Below are positions 12,608-20,063 of a stretch of 20,063 nucleotides of DNA, piece by piece. Origin of the DNA: a virus; IMG/VR virus record IMGVR_UViG_3300031957_000140, positions 1-20,063 of that record; one strand, 5' to 3'. Both the position numbers and the translations under genes were made by a program. The notes below the pieces were generated by a model. It had not been told where the DNA came from. It was given only the letters and a program-made list of their open reading frames with translations, and ran no database searches. How positions within the stretch are numbered: the stretch's first letter is position 1; the number at the start of each line of letters is the position of its first letter.

Positions 12608-14742
12608 TGACTGACAATCTCCGCGATGCCACCATCATAGCGCGGGGCGGTCTTTACACTAACGAAGATGCGCTCACACTTGCTGCTACTCAACCAGGAT
12701 CAGCTATCCGACTAACTAACTTTGAGATTTCTCAGTTTGGTGGTTATAGACGAATAAATGGTTTTAGTGCTTTTGACTCGTCTAATCCTACAGTTCCTGG
12801 TACTGGCGCAGTCTTAGGTCTTTGGATTCATCAAGATAGAGTTTACGCTGCTAGACGAAACGCTGTTGATTCTACATCTGCAACTCTTCCTGCTGGAGCC
12901 GTATCAGTATCATCAGGAAGCACTACAGTAACTGTTGTATCTACAGCACATGGTTTATCAACCGGCCAGTTGATTTCTTTTGTTAATGTTAGCACTCTAG
13001 GAAGTTTAACTTTTACAGGTAAAGAGTTTCCAGTTGCTACAGTTAGTAGTGCAAATGGTTTTACCTTTCTATCATCTAGCGCAGCAGCATCTACGGAAGT
13101 TAGTTCTGCCGCTAATATTAGTTATACAGTAAGTAAATTCTATTCGATCTTTGAACATACCTCAACATCTGGCTGGACTAATATTTCTACTGCGTCTAGT
13201 ATACACACCAGATCAGCTATTGGGGTTAGTAGAATCAGAACGACTGAGCATAGCTTTACAGGTAAGGAAGTTGTGTTTGGTGTAGACGGTGTAAATAAAC
13301 CCTTTAGACAATCGACCGCAACAATTATAGAGGTGTTTAGTAACCAAGGTACTAGCAGCACTGATACAAATAGTCAACTAACAAATCCATTTACAACAAC
13401 TAGCGGGTCAGCAGTTGTAGCAGTTGTATCAACAGGTCATGGACTTACTGTAGGTGATACAGCAAGGTTTAGCAACATTAATGTGGACCTTGGTAATCAG
13501 ACGGCTAACAGCATAGACTTTACTGTGGCTACGGTTACATCTGCAAACGGGTTTACGTTTAATCTTTCAGCCCCATCATCTGTTGCTAATCAAACTGCTG
13601 TAGGTGGCTCTGCTGTAAACTTCTTTTATAGCTATGCCTCAGATAGTGATCTAAGTGGTGTGGCTCTTGTATCGGATTTTAGAAATCATGTTTTTGTAGC
13701 AGGTAATCCCGATAACCCTAACAATGTTATTTTTAGTGAGCCTAATACAGATTTAAAATTTACTACTGGTGGCGGTGGTGGTGTAGTCAATGTAGGCTTT
13801 CCTGTAACAGCCCTCGCTAAATTTAGAGACTCTTTGTTTGTATTTGGTAAAAATAAAATTAAAAGAATTACAGGGAATAATGCCACTGACTTTGTTTTAT
13901 CTGAGGTTGCAAATAACACCGGCTGTATTGCAACCGATAGCGTAATTGAGATTGGTGGTGACGTTCTATTCTTAGCATCAGATGGTATCCGACCTATCCA
14001 GGGTACAGCAAGAATCGGTGACGTTGAACTGCAAACCATCTCTAAACCAATTCAACAGATTCTAAGACGATTGCCAGAAACTTTTGACTTATCACTATTA
14101 AACGGTGTTGTCATTAGAAATAAGTCTCAGTTTAGATATTTTTTCCCCACATCTACCGTAGCTCAAGCAGATGCTCAAGGAATTATCGGAGGCTTACGTT
14201 TTGCAGATAACAGAGTTGGTTGGGAATTTGGAGAACTCTTAGGTATCAGATCTTTTATTGCTACCTCTGGTCTAATTAATAATGTTGAAAGAGTGTTGCA
14301 CGGCGATATTAATGGTAATGTTTTTGAACAAGAAATAGGCAGCGACTTTGCTGGAGAAGATATTCTAGCTGTTTACGCAACACCTTTTTTCTACTTCGAT
14401 AGCACAGAGAAAAGAAAAACATTTCAAAAGGTTTCTCTTTTTACTAGGCCAGAAGGAAGCGCAGATTTTAATATGGCCGTATACTTTGACTGGGATGATC
14501 CCGCTAAATTAAACCCAGGAAGTTACAGCTTATCAACCCAGGGCGCTTTATTAAGATACTTTACTACTGGCGGCACATATGGATCTACGTTTACTTTTGG
14601 TGGATCTTCGAGTCCAGTTTTAGAGAAACAAATTCAGGGATCGGGCCGTGCGATGGGCCTCGTTATTACATCGTTTGGAACTCAAGCTCCTTATAGTATT
14701 CAGGGGTGGGGCTTGACTTGGCAACCAGCAGGATACAGATAA
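12607..14742 (+). CDS. Tail nozzle (tail tubular protein B-like) with two inserted beta domains
   Basis: At 711 residues this is similar in size to T7 gp12, the nozzle of the short tail. The N-terminus has IIARGGLYTNEDALTLA and FEISQFGGYRRINGF, typical of this family in environmental podoviruses. Later segments include RDSLFVFGKNKIKRITG, VLFLASDGIRPIQG and WGLTWQPAGYR at the end, giving a beta-propeller-like body. Two related inserts of about 80 residues occur near residues 96-175 and 258-340. Each has a VVSTAHGL or VVSTGHGL motif and ends with SANGFTF, so a small beta domain appears duplicated. The start overlaps the adaptor stop; the next gene begins right after its stop. Confidence 0.82.
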   Translation: MTDNLRDATIIARGGLYTNEDALTLAATQPGSAIRLTNFEISQFGGYRRINGFSAFDSSNPTVPGTGAVLGLWIHQDRVYAARRNAVDSTSATLPAGAVSVSSGSTTVTVVSTAHGLSTGQLISFVNVSTLGSLTFTGKEFPVATVSSANGFTFLSSSAAASTEVSSAANISYTVSKFYSIFEHTSTSGWTNISTASSIHTRSAIGVSRIRTTEHSFTGKEVVFGVDGVNKPFRQSTATIIEVFSNQGTSSTDTNSQLTNPFTTTSGSAVVAVVSTGHGLTVGDTARFSNINVDLGNQTANSIDFTVATVTSANGFTFNLSAPSSVANQTAVGGSAVNFFYSYASDSDLSGVALVSDFRNHVFVAGNPDNPNNVIFSEPNTDLKFTTGGGGGVVNVGFPVTALAKFRDSLFVFGKNKIKRITGNNATDFVLSEVANNTGCIATDSVIEIGGDVLFLASDGIRPIQGTARIGDVELQTISKPIQQILRRLPETFDLSLLNGVVIRNKSQFRYFFPTSTVAQADAQGIIGGLRFADNRVGWEFGELLGIRSFIATSGLINNVERVLHGDINGNVFEQEIGSDFAGEDILAVYATPFFYFDSTEKRKTFQKVSLFTRPEGSADFNMAVYFDWDDPAKLNPGSYSLSTQGALLRYFTTGGTYGSTFTFGGSSSPVLEKQIQGSGRAMGLVITSFGTQAPYSIQGWGLTWQPAGYR

Positions 14743-17505
14743 ATGGCAGGTTATAGTAGACAATCAGCAGCTCAGATAGTAAACGGTGAGATTGTTTCTG
14801 CACCACCGTTGAACGCGGAGTTTAACCAAGTTCTTGCAGCTTTTAATGTAAGCACTGGTCATAGACATGATGGAACCGCAAACGAAGGTCCACTTATTGC
14901 ACTGATTGCTGATCCTAATAGACATAACGAAGTTCTTATTAATACCTCTCTCAATCAAATTGATTTTAAGATTAATGTTAGCTCTGCTGCTGTTACACAA
15001 TTTTCTTTAGTTGATGGTGCTATTCTTCCTACTACAGACGATGATATTAGCTTAGGTTCTACTACAGCAGAGTTTAAAGACCTATTCTTAGATGGAACTG
15101 CTAACATTGACTCTCTCGTTGCAGATACTGCCGATATTAACGCAGGTACAATTGATGGTGTTACAATCGGTGGCAACTCGGCAGGTGCAGGTACATTCAC
15201 TGTAGTAAATGCTTCATCCGCAGACATCGACTCAGGTACTATTGATAATGCAGTAATTGGTGGGACAACACCTGCTGCTGGTACATTTACCGCACTAGGT
15301 GCAACTAATGTTACTGTCACTGGTAGCGCATCTAGCATTGGTTCTGTAGCATTCACTTCAACAGGGGCTACTGTAACGGGTACGCTAGATGTAACTGGCG
15401 CTTTTTCTGCTTCTAATGTAACAGTAACAGGCAGCGCATCTAGTATTGGTTCGGTTGCTTTCACATCTACATCAGCGACTGTTACTGGTAACTTAACAGT
15501 ATCTGGATCTGTAACAGCCTCTACAATTTCCGCTGTTAATGTTTCTGTGACTGGCAGCGCATCATCAATCGGTGCTGTAGCATTTACGACTACCTCTGCT
15601 ACCATTACTGGGAATCTAGTAGTCTCTGGATCTGTCACAGCCTCGACTATCTCAGCAGTTAATGTAACTGTTACTGGTAGCGCATCTAGCATTGGTGCGG
15701 TTGCCTTTACATCTACCTCGGCTACTGTTACAGGTAATCTGTCTGTCTCTGGTTCTATTACAGCCTCTACCTTATCTATAGCAGGAAACATTAGTGCATC
15801 TACTATTAGTGTAAGTAACATTACTGCTACAGGCAGCGCATCATCAATTGGTGCTGCTACCTTTACCTCTACAGCAGTTACAGTCACTAAACTCATCTCT
15901 GGTAACGTAGATATCACCGGCGGATCAATCACTGGCGTCACGAATATCTTTGATCCTGGTTCTGCTATGTCCTACACATTTAGTGGGGCAACCGCTGATG
16001 CAGACCCAGGTAATGGTAATATTAGACTTAACAATGCTTCATCAACAGCAGCAACAACAATCTTTATTGATAATGTAGACGCTCTCAGCAGTGCTGATAT
16101 GACTGCGTTTATTTCTTTGCTGTCAGGCGGTAACAATCCTTCTGGTGTCCTCGGTACTGTTACTCTTCGTAAAGCCACCTTCCCAGAAGTATTTGCTCAG
16201 TATAGTGTGACAGCAGTTACAAATGCTTCTGGTTATCAAAAGTTAACTGTTGCTAATAAGGGGGCAAGTGGTGCTGCACCATTTACAAGCGGCGACTCTC
16301 TGTTAGTAGACATCGCTTTAACTGGTGATAAGGGTGATGCGGGTGATGGTGATGTATCTGGTCCAGGTACTGCAACAGATAATGCTGTAGCACGATTTAA
16401 TGGCACTGGAGGTTCAAACTTAAATAACTCTGGTGTTATCATTGACGACTCCAATAATGTCACTGGTGTTAATGCACTTACTGTAACCACTAATATTACA
16501 GCATCTAACATTACTATTGTAGGCAGTGCTTCTACAATTGGATCGGTAGCTTTTACTAGCACATCTGCTACAGTAACTGGTAATCTTACTGTATCAGGTT
16601 CAATTACAGCGAGTAGTCTAACTGTTAATGGTAACATTAGTGCATCCAGCTTATCTGTAAGTAACGTCACTGTTGTCGGCAGTGCATCGACTATTGGCGC
16701 TGTAGCTTTTACATCCACTGCTGCTACAGTTACAGGTAACCTCACCGTCACTGGCTCCGTAACTGCGAGCAGTCTTACTGTCAATGGCAATATTAGTGCC
16801 AGCACAATCACCGTTGCTAATATTACAGCCACCGGCTCTGCCTCAACTATTGGCGCTGTAACAATTACCTCCACGAATGTGGGCATTGGTACGAGCAGCC
16901 CAGATGTAGAATTTCATGTTCAAACTAGCACCGATACAAATATAGCGATTGTCTCTGGTAGTGCAGGAACGTCTGCAATCGACTTTGGCGACGGAGATGA
17001 TCGCAACGCCGGTCTCATACAATATATAAACGCCGACGACGCAATGACTTTTCGGACAAGTGGTTCCGGCGAAGATATGCGCATCGACAGCAGTGGCAAC
17101 GTGGGCATTAATACGTCAACTCCAGATAGTGCGTTACATATCTATAAGCAAACTAACGACCGGTCAGCTAGATTCCAGCGTATTTCCACGCAATACGTTG
17201 ACATCATTCAAACGGCTAGCAGAAACGAAATCGCATCGAATGGTAAGGATTTTTTTATATCAACATCAGGCGCCAACCCAATATTGTTCCGTACCGCAGG
17301 TACTGAGCGTCTTCGTATCGACAGCGCAGGCGGTGTCGGCATTAACACCACCTCTATTACGTCAGGCACTGCTTTAGAAGTGACCGGCAATATGCGTATT
17401 ACAACTACGGGTAACGGCTTAATCTTCCCAGACGGTTCTAAACAAGAGACAGCCGCTTCGGGGGGTACAGGTATCGCAATTGCAATGGCAATAATTTTTG
17501 GATAA
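14743..17505 (+). CDS. Repeat-built tail fibre protein
   Basis: This 920-residue protein starts with a virion-attachment-like region (MAGYSRQSAAQIVNGEIVSA and TGHRHDGTANEGP) and ISLGSTTAEFKDLFLDG. Its shaft has eight repeats beginning N(V/I)(T/S)xxGSAS(S/T)IG: five from residue 189 and three from residue 589. They are separated by a region containing a short collagen-like GDKGDAGDGD and GPGTATDNAVARFNGTGG. The C-terminal part has NVGIGTSSP and NVGINTSTP turns and ends near LIFPDGSKQETAA. Such repeats and turns are known from trimeric beta-structured fibres. No intramolecular chaperone domain (S74-type) follows; the protein stops about 13 residues later. It probably recognises the host. AGGA about 10 bases upstream supports the start. 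Confidence 0.85.
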   Translation: MAGYSRQSAAQIVNGEIVSAPPLNAEFNQVLAAFNVSTGHRHDGTANEGPLIALIADPNRHNEVLINTSLNQIDFKINVSSAAVTQFSLVDGAILPTTDDDISLGSTTAEFKDLFLDGTANIDSLVADTADINAGTIDGVTIGGNSAGAGTFTVVNASSADIDSGTIDNAVIGGTTPAAGTFTALGATNVTVTGSASSIGSVAFTSTGATVTGTLDVTGAFSASNVTVTGSASSIGSVAFTSTSATVTGNLTVSGSVTASTISAVNVSVTGSASSIGAVAFTTTSATITGNLVVSGSVTASTISAVNVTVTGSASSIGAVAFTSTSATVTGNLSVSGSITASTLSIAGNISASTISVSNITATGSASSIGAATFTSTAVTVTKLISGNVDITGGSITGVTNIFDPGSAMSYTFSGATADADPGNGNIRLNNASSTAATTIFIDNVDALSSADMTAFISLLSGGNNPSGVLGTVTLRKATFPEVFAQYSVTAVTNASGYQKLTVANKGASGAAPFTSGDSLLVDIALTGDKGDAGDGDVSGPGTATDNAVARFNGTGGSNLNNSGVIIDDSNNVTGVNALTVTTNITASNITIVGSASTIGSVAFTSTSATVTGNLTVSGSITASSLTVNGNISASSLSVSNVTVVGSASTIGAVAFTSTAATVTGNLTVTGSVTASSLTVNGNISASTITVANITATGSASTIGAVTITSTNVGIGTSSPDVEFHVQTSTDTNIAIVSGSAGTSAIDFGDGDDRNAGLIQYINADDAMTFRTSGSGEDMRIDSSGNVGINTSTPDSALHIYKQTNDRSARFQRISTQYVDIIQTASRNEIASNGKDFFISTSGANPILFRTAGTERLRIDSAGGVGINTTSITSGTALEVTGNMRITTTGNGLIFPDGSKQETAASGGTGIAIAMAIIFG
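15307..15927 (+). repeat. Tail fibre repeat array A (five units)
   Basis: Units begin at 15307, 15415, 15538, 15661 and 15817, with lengths 108, 123, 123 and 156 bases and a last degenerate unit. Each encodes N(V/I)(T/S)xTGSASSIG, then a strand of the type VAFTSTSATVTGNL. Unit lengths are multiples of three. Protein identity is high while synonymous positions differ widely between units. The 156-base unit has an added SIAGNISASTIS-like piece. Confidence 0.85.
16507..16890 (+). repeat. Tail fibre repeat array B (three units)
   Basis: Units begin at 16507, 16663 and 16819. The first two are both 156 bases and carry the longer form, with a TVNGNISAS segment; the third runs into the NVGIGTSSP turn. 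The array uses GSASTIG rather than GSASSIG, so it forms its own subfamily distinct from array A. Confidence 0.85.
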
Positions 17506-17515
17506 GGATTAAAAA

Positions 17516-17887
17516 ATGGCAAACCCCAATATTGTTAATGTAAGTACAATTAACGGTCAAACGGCAACAGCTACATTAACTACAAGTGCTGCAAGCATTG
17601 TAAGTAATGCGGCTTCGTCTGGAAAAGTATTTAAGATTAATACAGTGATATGTTCTAATATTGATGGGACCAACACCGTGGATGTTTCAATAGCTATTAA
17701 CTCTGCTGCTGCTGGTGGAGGCTCTGACAAATTTTTTGCTAAGACTGTTGTGGTTCCAGCAGATAGCTCACTTGTCATTATTGATAAAAATTCATCTCTT
17801 TATTTGTTAGAGAATAAATCAATTACTGCTTTAGCGTCAGCAAATAGCGATTGCGACATTACTATCTCTTATGAGGAAATTAGTTAA
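17516..17887 (+). CDS. Small beta-rich phage structural protein, probably tail-associated
   Basis: This 123-residue protein begins MANPNIVNVSTINGQTATAT and looks all-beta (TTSAASIVSNAASSGKVFKI, VVVPADSSLVIID, ITISYEEIS at the end). I recall very similar small proteins near tail genes in marine phages and cyanophages, annotated as hypothetical or structural. No signal peptide, membrane segment or catalytic motif is visible. AAGGA upstream of the ATG supports the start, 10 bases after the fibre stop. It lies between the fibre and a glycine-rich protein, so it may link them or be a separate tail component; this is inference. Confidence 0.75.
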   Translation: MANPNIVNVSTINGQTATATLTTSAASIVSNAASSGKVFKINTVICSNIDGTNTVDVSIAINSAAAGGGSDKFFAKTVVVPADSSLVIIDKNSSLYLLENKSITALASANSDCDITISYEEIS

Positions 17888-18877
17888 ATGGCTCGAATTA
17901 TTGGAGGTGTTGATCCTGCGACAGATCACAAATTTTCGTCTGTGTGGAATTTGAACAGCGACGTTGTTTCTCAATCTTTCAATGACAATGTTTGGCCGAC
18001 ACTTCCCAACATGACGATCAAAGCTTGGGGTGCTGGAGGTGGAGGCGGATATTTTTCCGACGGGGGAAACTCCGGTCAGGGCGGTGCAGGAGGATTTACA
18101 AAAGGCAGCATATTTTTAGCCACGGGTACGTCACTTTATATCGTCGTTGGTTCTGGCGGTCTAGCTTCCTCGGCAGCTTCAGTAGCACCTTCAGCCGGAG
18201 GTAATGGAGGGGGCGAAGGCGAAGGCTCTAAGATTGGGGGCCAAGGAGGCGGCTTTTCCGGTGTGTTTTTAGGAAGTTCATCCTCAGATGTATCCCAGGC
18301 AAACGCCGTGTTAATTGCAGGTGGTGGCGGTGGCGGCTCATCATTTGACCGCACCGGCGAAGATGAATCTGGCGGCGGCGGCGGGGGTTTGCAGGGCGCA
18401 GACGGCGTGAATCCGCCAAACGCTGGTGGGGGCGGTACTCAGACCGCAGGTGGCACAGCAGCTTCCGGCGTCGATGAGAATGGTATTGCTTTTAATCCAG
18501 GTACTGCGCTGCAAGGCGGCGCGGGTCAGTCGGGTAACGGAATGAGATCCGGCGGCGGTGGCGGTGGATATTTTGGAGGCGGCGGCGGCGGGTCGAAGGG
18601 CGGCGCGGACGCGGAAGAAACAGGCGGTGGCGGAGGTGGGTCAGGCTTCGTCAAAAGCACGATGACTGCAACAACTAGTCTGGTTGGAAATTCTGGAACC
18701 GCAGGAACCCCAACAGGTCTCCAAGCAACCATCAATGCCGGTGCCGATAGCCCGAATAACGCCAGTGTTGGCAAAGGGGGCGGTGCTCAGACTGATGGTT
18801 TTCGAGGCGAAGTAGTCATTATAGACGCAGTTGGCACTCGTATATTTACAAGTTCGCAAGCTATCACAACTCGTTAA
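17888..18877 (+). CDS. Glycine-rich protein, candidate receptor-binding tip
   Basis: This 329-residue protein has a short N-terminal region (IIGGVDPATDHKF, SSVWNLNSDVVSQSF) and then repeated glycine runs: residues 50-54, 145-150, 162-167, 180-183, 222-227, 230-235 and 246-251. The opening TIKAWGAGGGGGYF, then GGAGGFTKGSIFLATGTSLY with IVVGSGG and AVLIAGGGGGG, matches the glycine-rich domain style of ALK-type receptors (PF12810-like). It also recalls poly-glycine II sandwiches in phage tip adhesins such as S16 gp38. The C-terminus ends RGEVVIIDAVGTRIFTSS. The gene is GC-richer than most of the window. It follows the small beta protein directly (TAAATG, with GAGGAA upstream). A separate adhesin at the fibre tip is the leading idea. 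Confidence 0.75.
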   Translation: MARIIGGVDPATDHKFSSVWNLNSDVVSQSFNDNVWPTLPNMTIKAWGAGGGGGYFSDGGNSGQGGAGGFTKGSIFLATGTSLYIVVGSGGLASSAASVAPSAGGNGGGEGEGSKIGGQGGGFSGVFLGSSSSDVSQANAVLIAGGGGGGSSFDRTGEDESGGGGGGLQGADGVNPPNAGGGGTQTAGGTAASGVDENGIAFNPGTALQGGAGQSGNGMRSGGGGGGYFGGGGGGSKGGADAEETGGGGGGSGFVKSTMTATTSLVGNSGTAGTPTGLQATINAGADSPNNASVGKGGGAQTDGFRGEVVIIDAVGTRIFTSSQAITTR

Positions 18878-18975
18878 AGGTCAAAGAGCTGGCGGTGCTG
18901 ATAGCAAAGTGTTTGATCACACAGTTAGCTAAGAGCTGATGATTATCTACGATTTAATTCAAAAGGATTTTTAAA

Positions 18976-19326
18976 ATGGTTATGTATAGCACAGAAGGGA
19001 AATACCCCGTAATAAGTATGCCGCGTCGGGTGCGCAGAACAAATGGCCTCACCTACACTGCCGAAGCGGTGCTTGAAAATTTGAGTGACCCAACGCATCC
19101 ATACATTGAGGTTGTTGATCCTCCTTCATATGATAAGGAGACTCATAATTTAGAATGGACTGGCACTGACTGGTTAATTACTGAAAAACCTCCTGCTCCT
19201 ATAGTCGTTGAATCTACAGAAGCAACAACTGAGATTGAATCTACAGAAGCAACAACTGAGATTGAATCTACAGCTCCTGCAGTCGTTGAACCTACAGAAG
19301 CAACAACTGAGACAGAAGGTAGCTAA
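18976..19326 (+). CDS. Small protein with (ES/EP)TEATTE repeats at the C-terminus
   Basis: This 116-residue protein has a compact N-terminal domain (YPVISMPRRVRRTNGLTYTA, then VVDPPSYDKETHNLEWTGTD and WLITEKP). It resembles small proteins beside fibre genes in marine podoviruses, possibly fibre-assembly-like or minor tail proteins. The last 45 residues are Thr/Glu/Ala/Pro/Val-rich repeats, likely disordered and acidic. The 98 bases before it (18878-18975) hold no gene I can support, only a TTAGCTAA palindrome and AAAAGGA at 18961-18967, 8 bases before the ATG. An internal ATG at residue 3 is an alternative start. Function is unknown. Confidence 0.7.
   Translation: MVMYSTEGKYPVISMPRRVRRTNGLTYTAEAVLENLSDPTHPYIEVVDPPSYDKETHNLEWTGTDWLITEKPPAPIVVESTEATTEIESTEATTEIESTAPAVVEPTEATTETEGS
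19195..19314 (+). repeat. Short in-frame tandem repeats (27-base units)
   Basis: Two identical 27-base copies lie at 19210-19236 and 19237-19263, a partial copy at 19264-19287 and a slightly changed copy at 19288-19314. The 42 bases at 19195-19236 reappear almost unchanged at 19273-19314. Near-identity at DNA level indicates recent expansion, and length can change without frameshift. Confidence 0.85.
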
Positions 19327-19354
19327 TCCGCTACGGTTAAGCTAGGAATATTTA

Positions 19355-19588
19355 ATGGATATCTCACCTGTAATCTTTTGGAATATTGTACTGACTTTAA
19401 TTATCGCTCCAGCATTTTGGGGGTTTCGTAGTTTGGTTGCTGAGATGAAACGTATTGATATATTATTAAACAAAACTCGTGAGGAGTATGCTACCCGTAC
19501 AGAACTTAGAGACGATATGCGACAGGTTATGGATGCGCTTCATCGTGTAGAAGATAAATTAGATAAAGCATTAGAGAGGACAACTTAA
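19355..19588 (+). CDS. Small membrane-anchored coiled-coil protein; holin-like candidate
   Basis: This 77-residue protein has one hydrophobic segment at about residues 5-24 (PVIFWNIVLTLIIAPAFWGF) and then an amphipathic charged helix to the end (AEMKRIDILLNKTREEY, DALHRVEDKLDKALERTT). Small single-span proteins with charged tails beside tail genes are often holins or other membrane lysis proteins, and the layout repeats that of the protein at 258-578. No endolysin is seen next to it in the window. AGGA about 9 bases upstream supports the ATG, and the stop overlaps the next start (TAATG). The function is a suggestion only. Confidence 0.75.
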   Translation: MDISPVIFWNIVLTLIIAPAFWGFRSLVAEMKRIDILLNKTREEYATRTELRDDMRQVMDALHRVEDKLDKALERTT

Positions 19589-20040
19589 TGTATCAAGACA
19601 TTGGTGATATGATTGCTGATCAAGAAAGAGTAGCAATGCAACAAGGTGGTATGGTTCAGATGCCTGGATCTATGACTGCTGCACAAGCTAACCCAGCTAA
19701 CCCTGGTATGAGTGGTATCATGGCTCCGGTTACGATTGATCCTGTTGTACCACAAGCACAAGTTCAAAACAATCCAGAACAACCACAACAAATGATGCAG
19801 ATGCCTCAGATGCAACAGTCTGGTCAAATGGAATTAGACTTAGGTGAAGCTCCTGTTGGTATGATGTTACCTCAACAGCAACCTGCTGTAAACGTAGCAG
19901 AGTTGCAAGCTGGTGGTATGGTAATGGACAGTCCAGAAGAAGATTTCCAAAGAATGGGTGATCCTATGCAAGTCCAGCCGATGAGAAATCCTCTGGCTGT
20001 TATGAACCCGTTAATGAATCCAGACTTGCGGACGGCTTAA
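19588..20040 (+). CDS. Methionine/glutamine/proline-rich low-complexity protein
   Basis: This 150-residue protein has a striking composition: Met, Gln and Pro recur throughout (for example QQMMQMPQMQQSGQMELDLG and MNPLMNPDLRTA), with two QxGGMV motifs (residues 18-23 and near 110) and no hydrophobic span. It is probably disordered. I do not recognise a family, though marine phage genomes often carry comparable low-complexity proteins. It overlaps the stop of the small membrane protein (TAATG), so the two are translated together. The GGMV motifs faintly echo the GG tags of the early genes. Internal virion protein or assembly factor are possible roles without direct evidence. Confidence 0.7.
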   Translation: MYQDIGDMIADQERVAMQQGGMVQMPGSMTAAQANPANPGMSGIMAPVTIDPVVPQAQVQNNPEQPQQMMQMPQMQQSGQMELDLGEAPVGMMLPQQQPAVNVAELQAGGMVMDSPEEDFQRMGDPMQVQPMRNPLAVMNPLMNPDLRTA

Positions 20041-20054
20041 TTTAGGATAGTAGA

Positions 20055-20063
20055 ATGGCTTTT
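20055..20063 (+). CDS. Start of a further gene (only three codons in window)
   Basis: ATG at 20055 begins MAF and is preceded by TAGGA (20043-20047) at suitable spacing, 14 bases after the last stop. Its product is cut off, so identity cannot be judged; in podoviruses a large internal virion protein is often found here. Confidence 0.5.

Noticed and set aside
14955-15941. Long antisense open frame (328 codons) across the fibre repeat region
   Set aside because: It mirrors the Thr/Val/Ser/Ala repeat codons on the + strand, has no ribosome binding site or family resemblance, and gives an artificial Val/Ala/Pro-rich sequence.
16236-16886. Antisense open frame (216 codons) over repeat array B
   Set aside because: Same explanation as the other antisense frame: repeat composition keeps stops out.
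15307-16890. Possible CRISPR-like or noncoding repeat array
   Set aside because: The units are in-frame, variable in DNA, of codon-multiple length and inside one long gene; repeats and spacers of constant size are absent.
17400-17505. S74-type autoprocessing chaperone at the fibre C-terminus
   Set aside because: The fibre has the turn motifs that often precede such a domain, but only about 13 residues follow DGSKQETAA, so no chaperone domain is present.
18136-18354. Antisense proline-rich frames under the glycine-rich gene
   Set aside because: Poly-proline is the reverse reading of GGN glycine codons.
18878-18975. Gap before the 116-residue protein considered for a promoter or terminator
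   Set aside because: Only an 8-base palindrome and a ribosome binding site are visible; no paired promoter hexamers or stem with a T run.

Overview
The window looks like the structural (morphogenesis) half of a short-tailed, double-stranded DNA bacteriophage, probably an uncultured marine podovirus of the broad T7/P22-like kind infecting a marine alphaproteobacterium. This placement is an inference from gene order, protein families and the AT-leaning composition; no host marker is present. Every convincing gene is on the + strand, genes are packed tightly with many start/stop overlaps, and there is no tRNA, integrase, insertion sequence or CRISPR array.

Layout. 1-2266 holds six short genes: a partial basic protein, a membrane-anchored coiled-coil protein, a basic lysine/arginine-rich protein, and three proteins of different length whose C-termini carry variants of one peptide, GG-hydrophobic-(x)-T-R-(R/K)-G. 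2263-4438 is the packaging motor: terminase small subunit (GTG start) and a large subunit with an extra N-terminal domain. 4450-9170 holds the portal, a small helical protein, a long acidic protein and a coiled-coil scaffold candidate. 9171-9419 is the one substantial intergenic region. It contains a perfect -35/-10 promoter with a 17-base spacer, followed by an apparent intrinsic terminator and further hairpins, just before the major capsid protein gene. 9420-11021 holds the capsid protein and a likely head decoration protein, closed by a second terminator. 11072-11890 is an AT-rich cargo gene of the DUF115/MptE-like family. 11891-14742 holds the adaptor (tail tubular A-like) and nozzle (tail tubular B-like) genes. 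14743-18877 encodes a 920-residue repeat-built tail fibre, a small beta-rich protein and a glycine-rich protein that may be a receptor-binding tip. 18976-20040 holds three small proteins, and another gene begins at 20055.

How they work together. The scaffold directs capsid protein assembly around the portal, terminase packages DNA, adaptor and nozzle close the head and form the tail, and the fibre plus glycine-rich protein probably bind the host. Capsid and decoration genes stand out for their own consensus promoter, strong ribosome binding sites and different codon choice, as expected for the most abundant virion proteins.

The most unusual items are the promoter-terminator leader before the capsid gene, the shared C-terminal tag on clustered small proteins, the recombinase-like domain fused to terminase, and the GC-richer receptor-binding region with its poly-glycine protein. 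No complete new defence or signalling system is evident.
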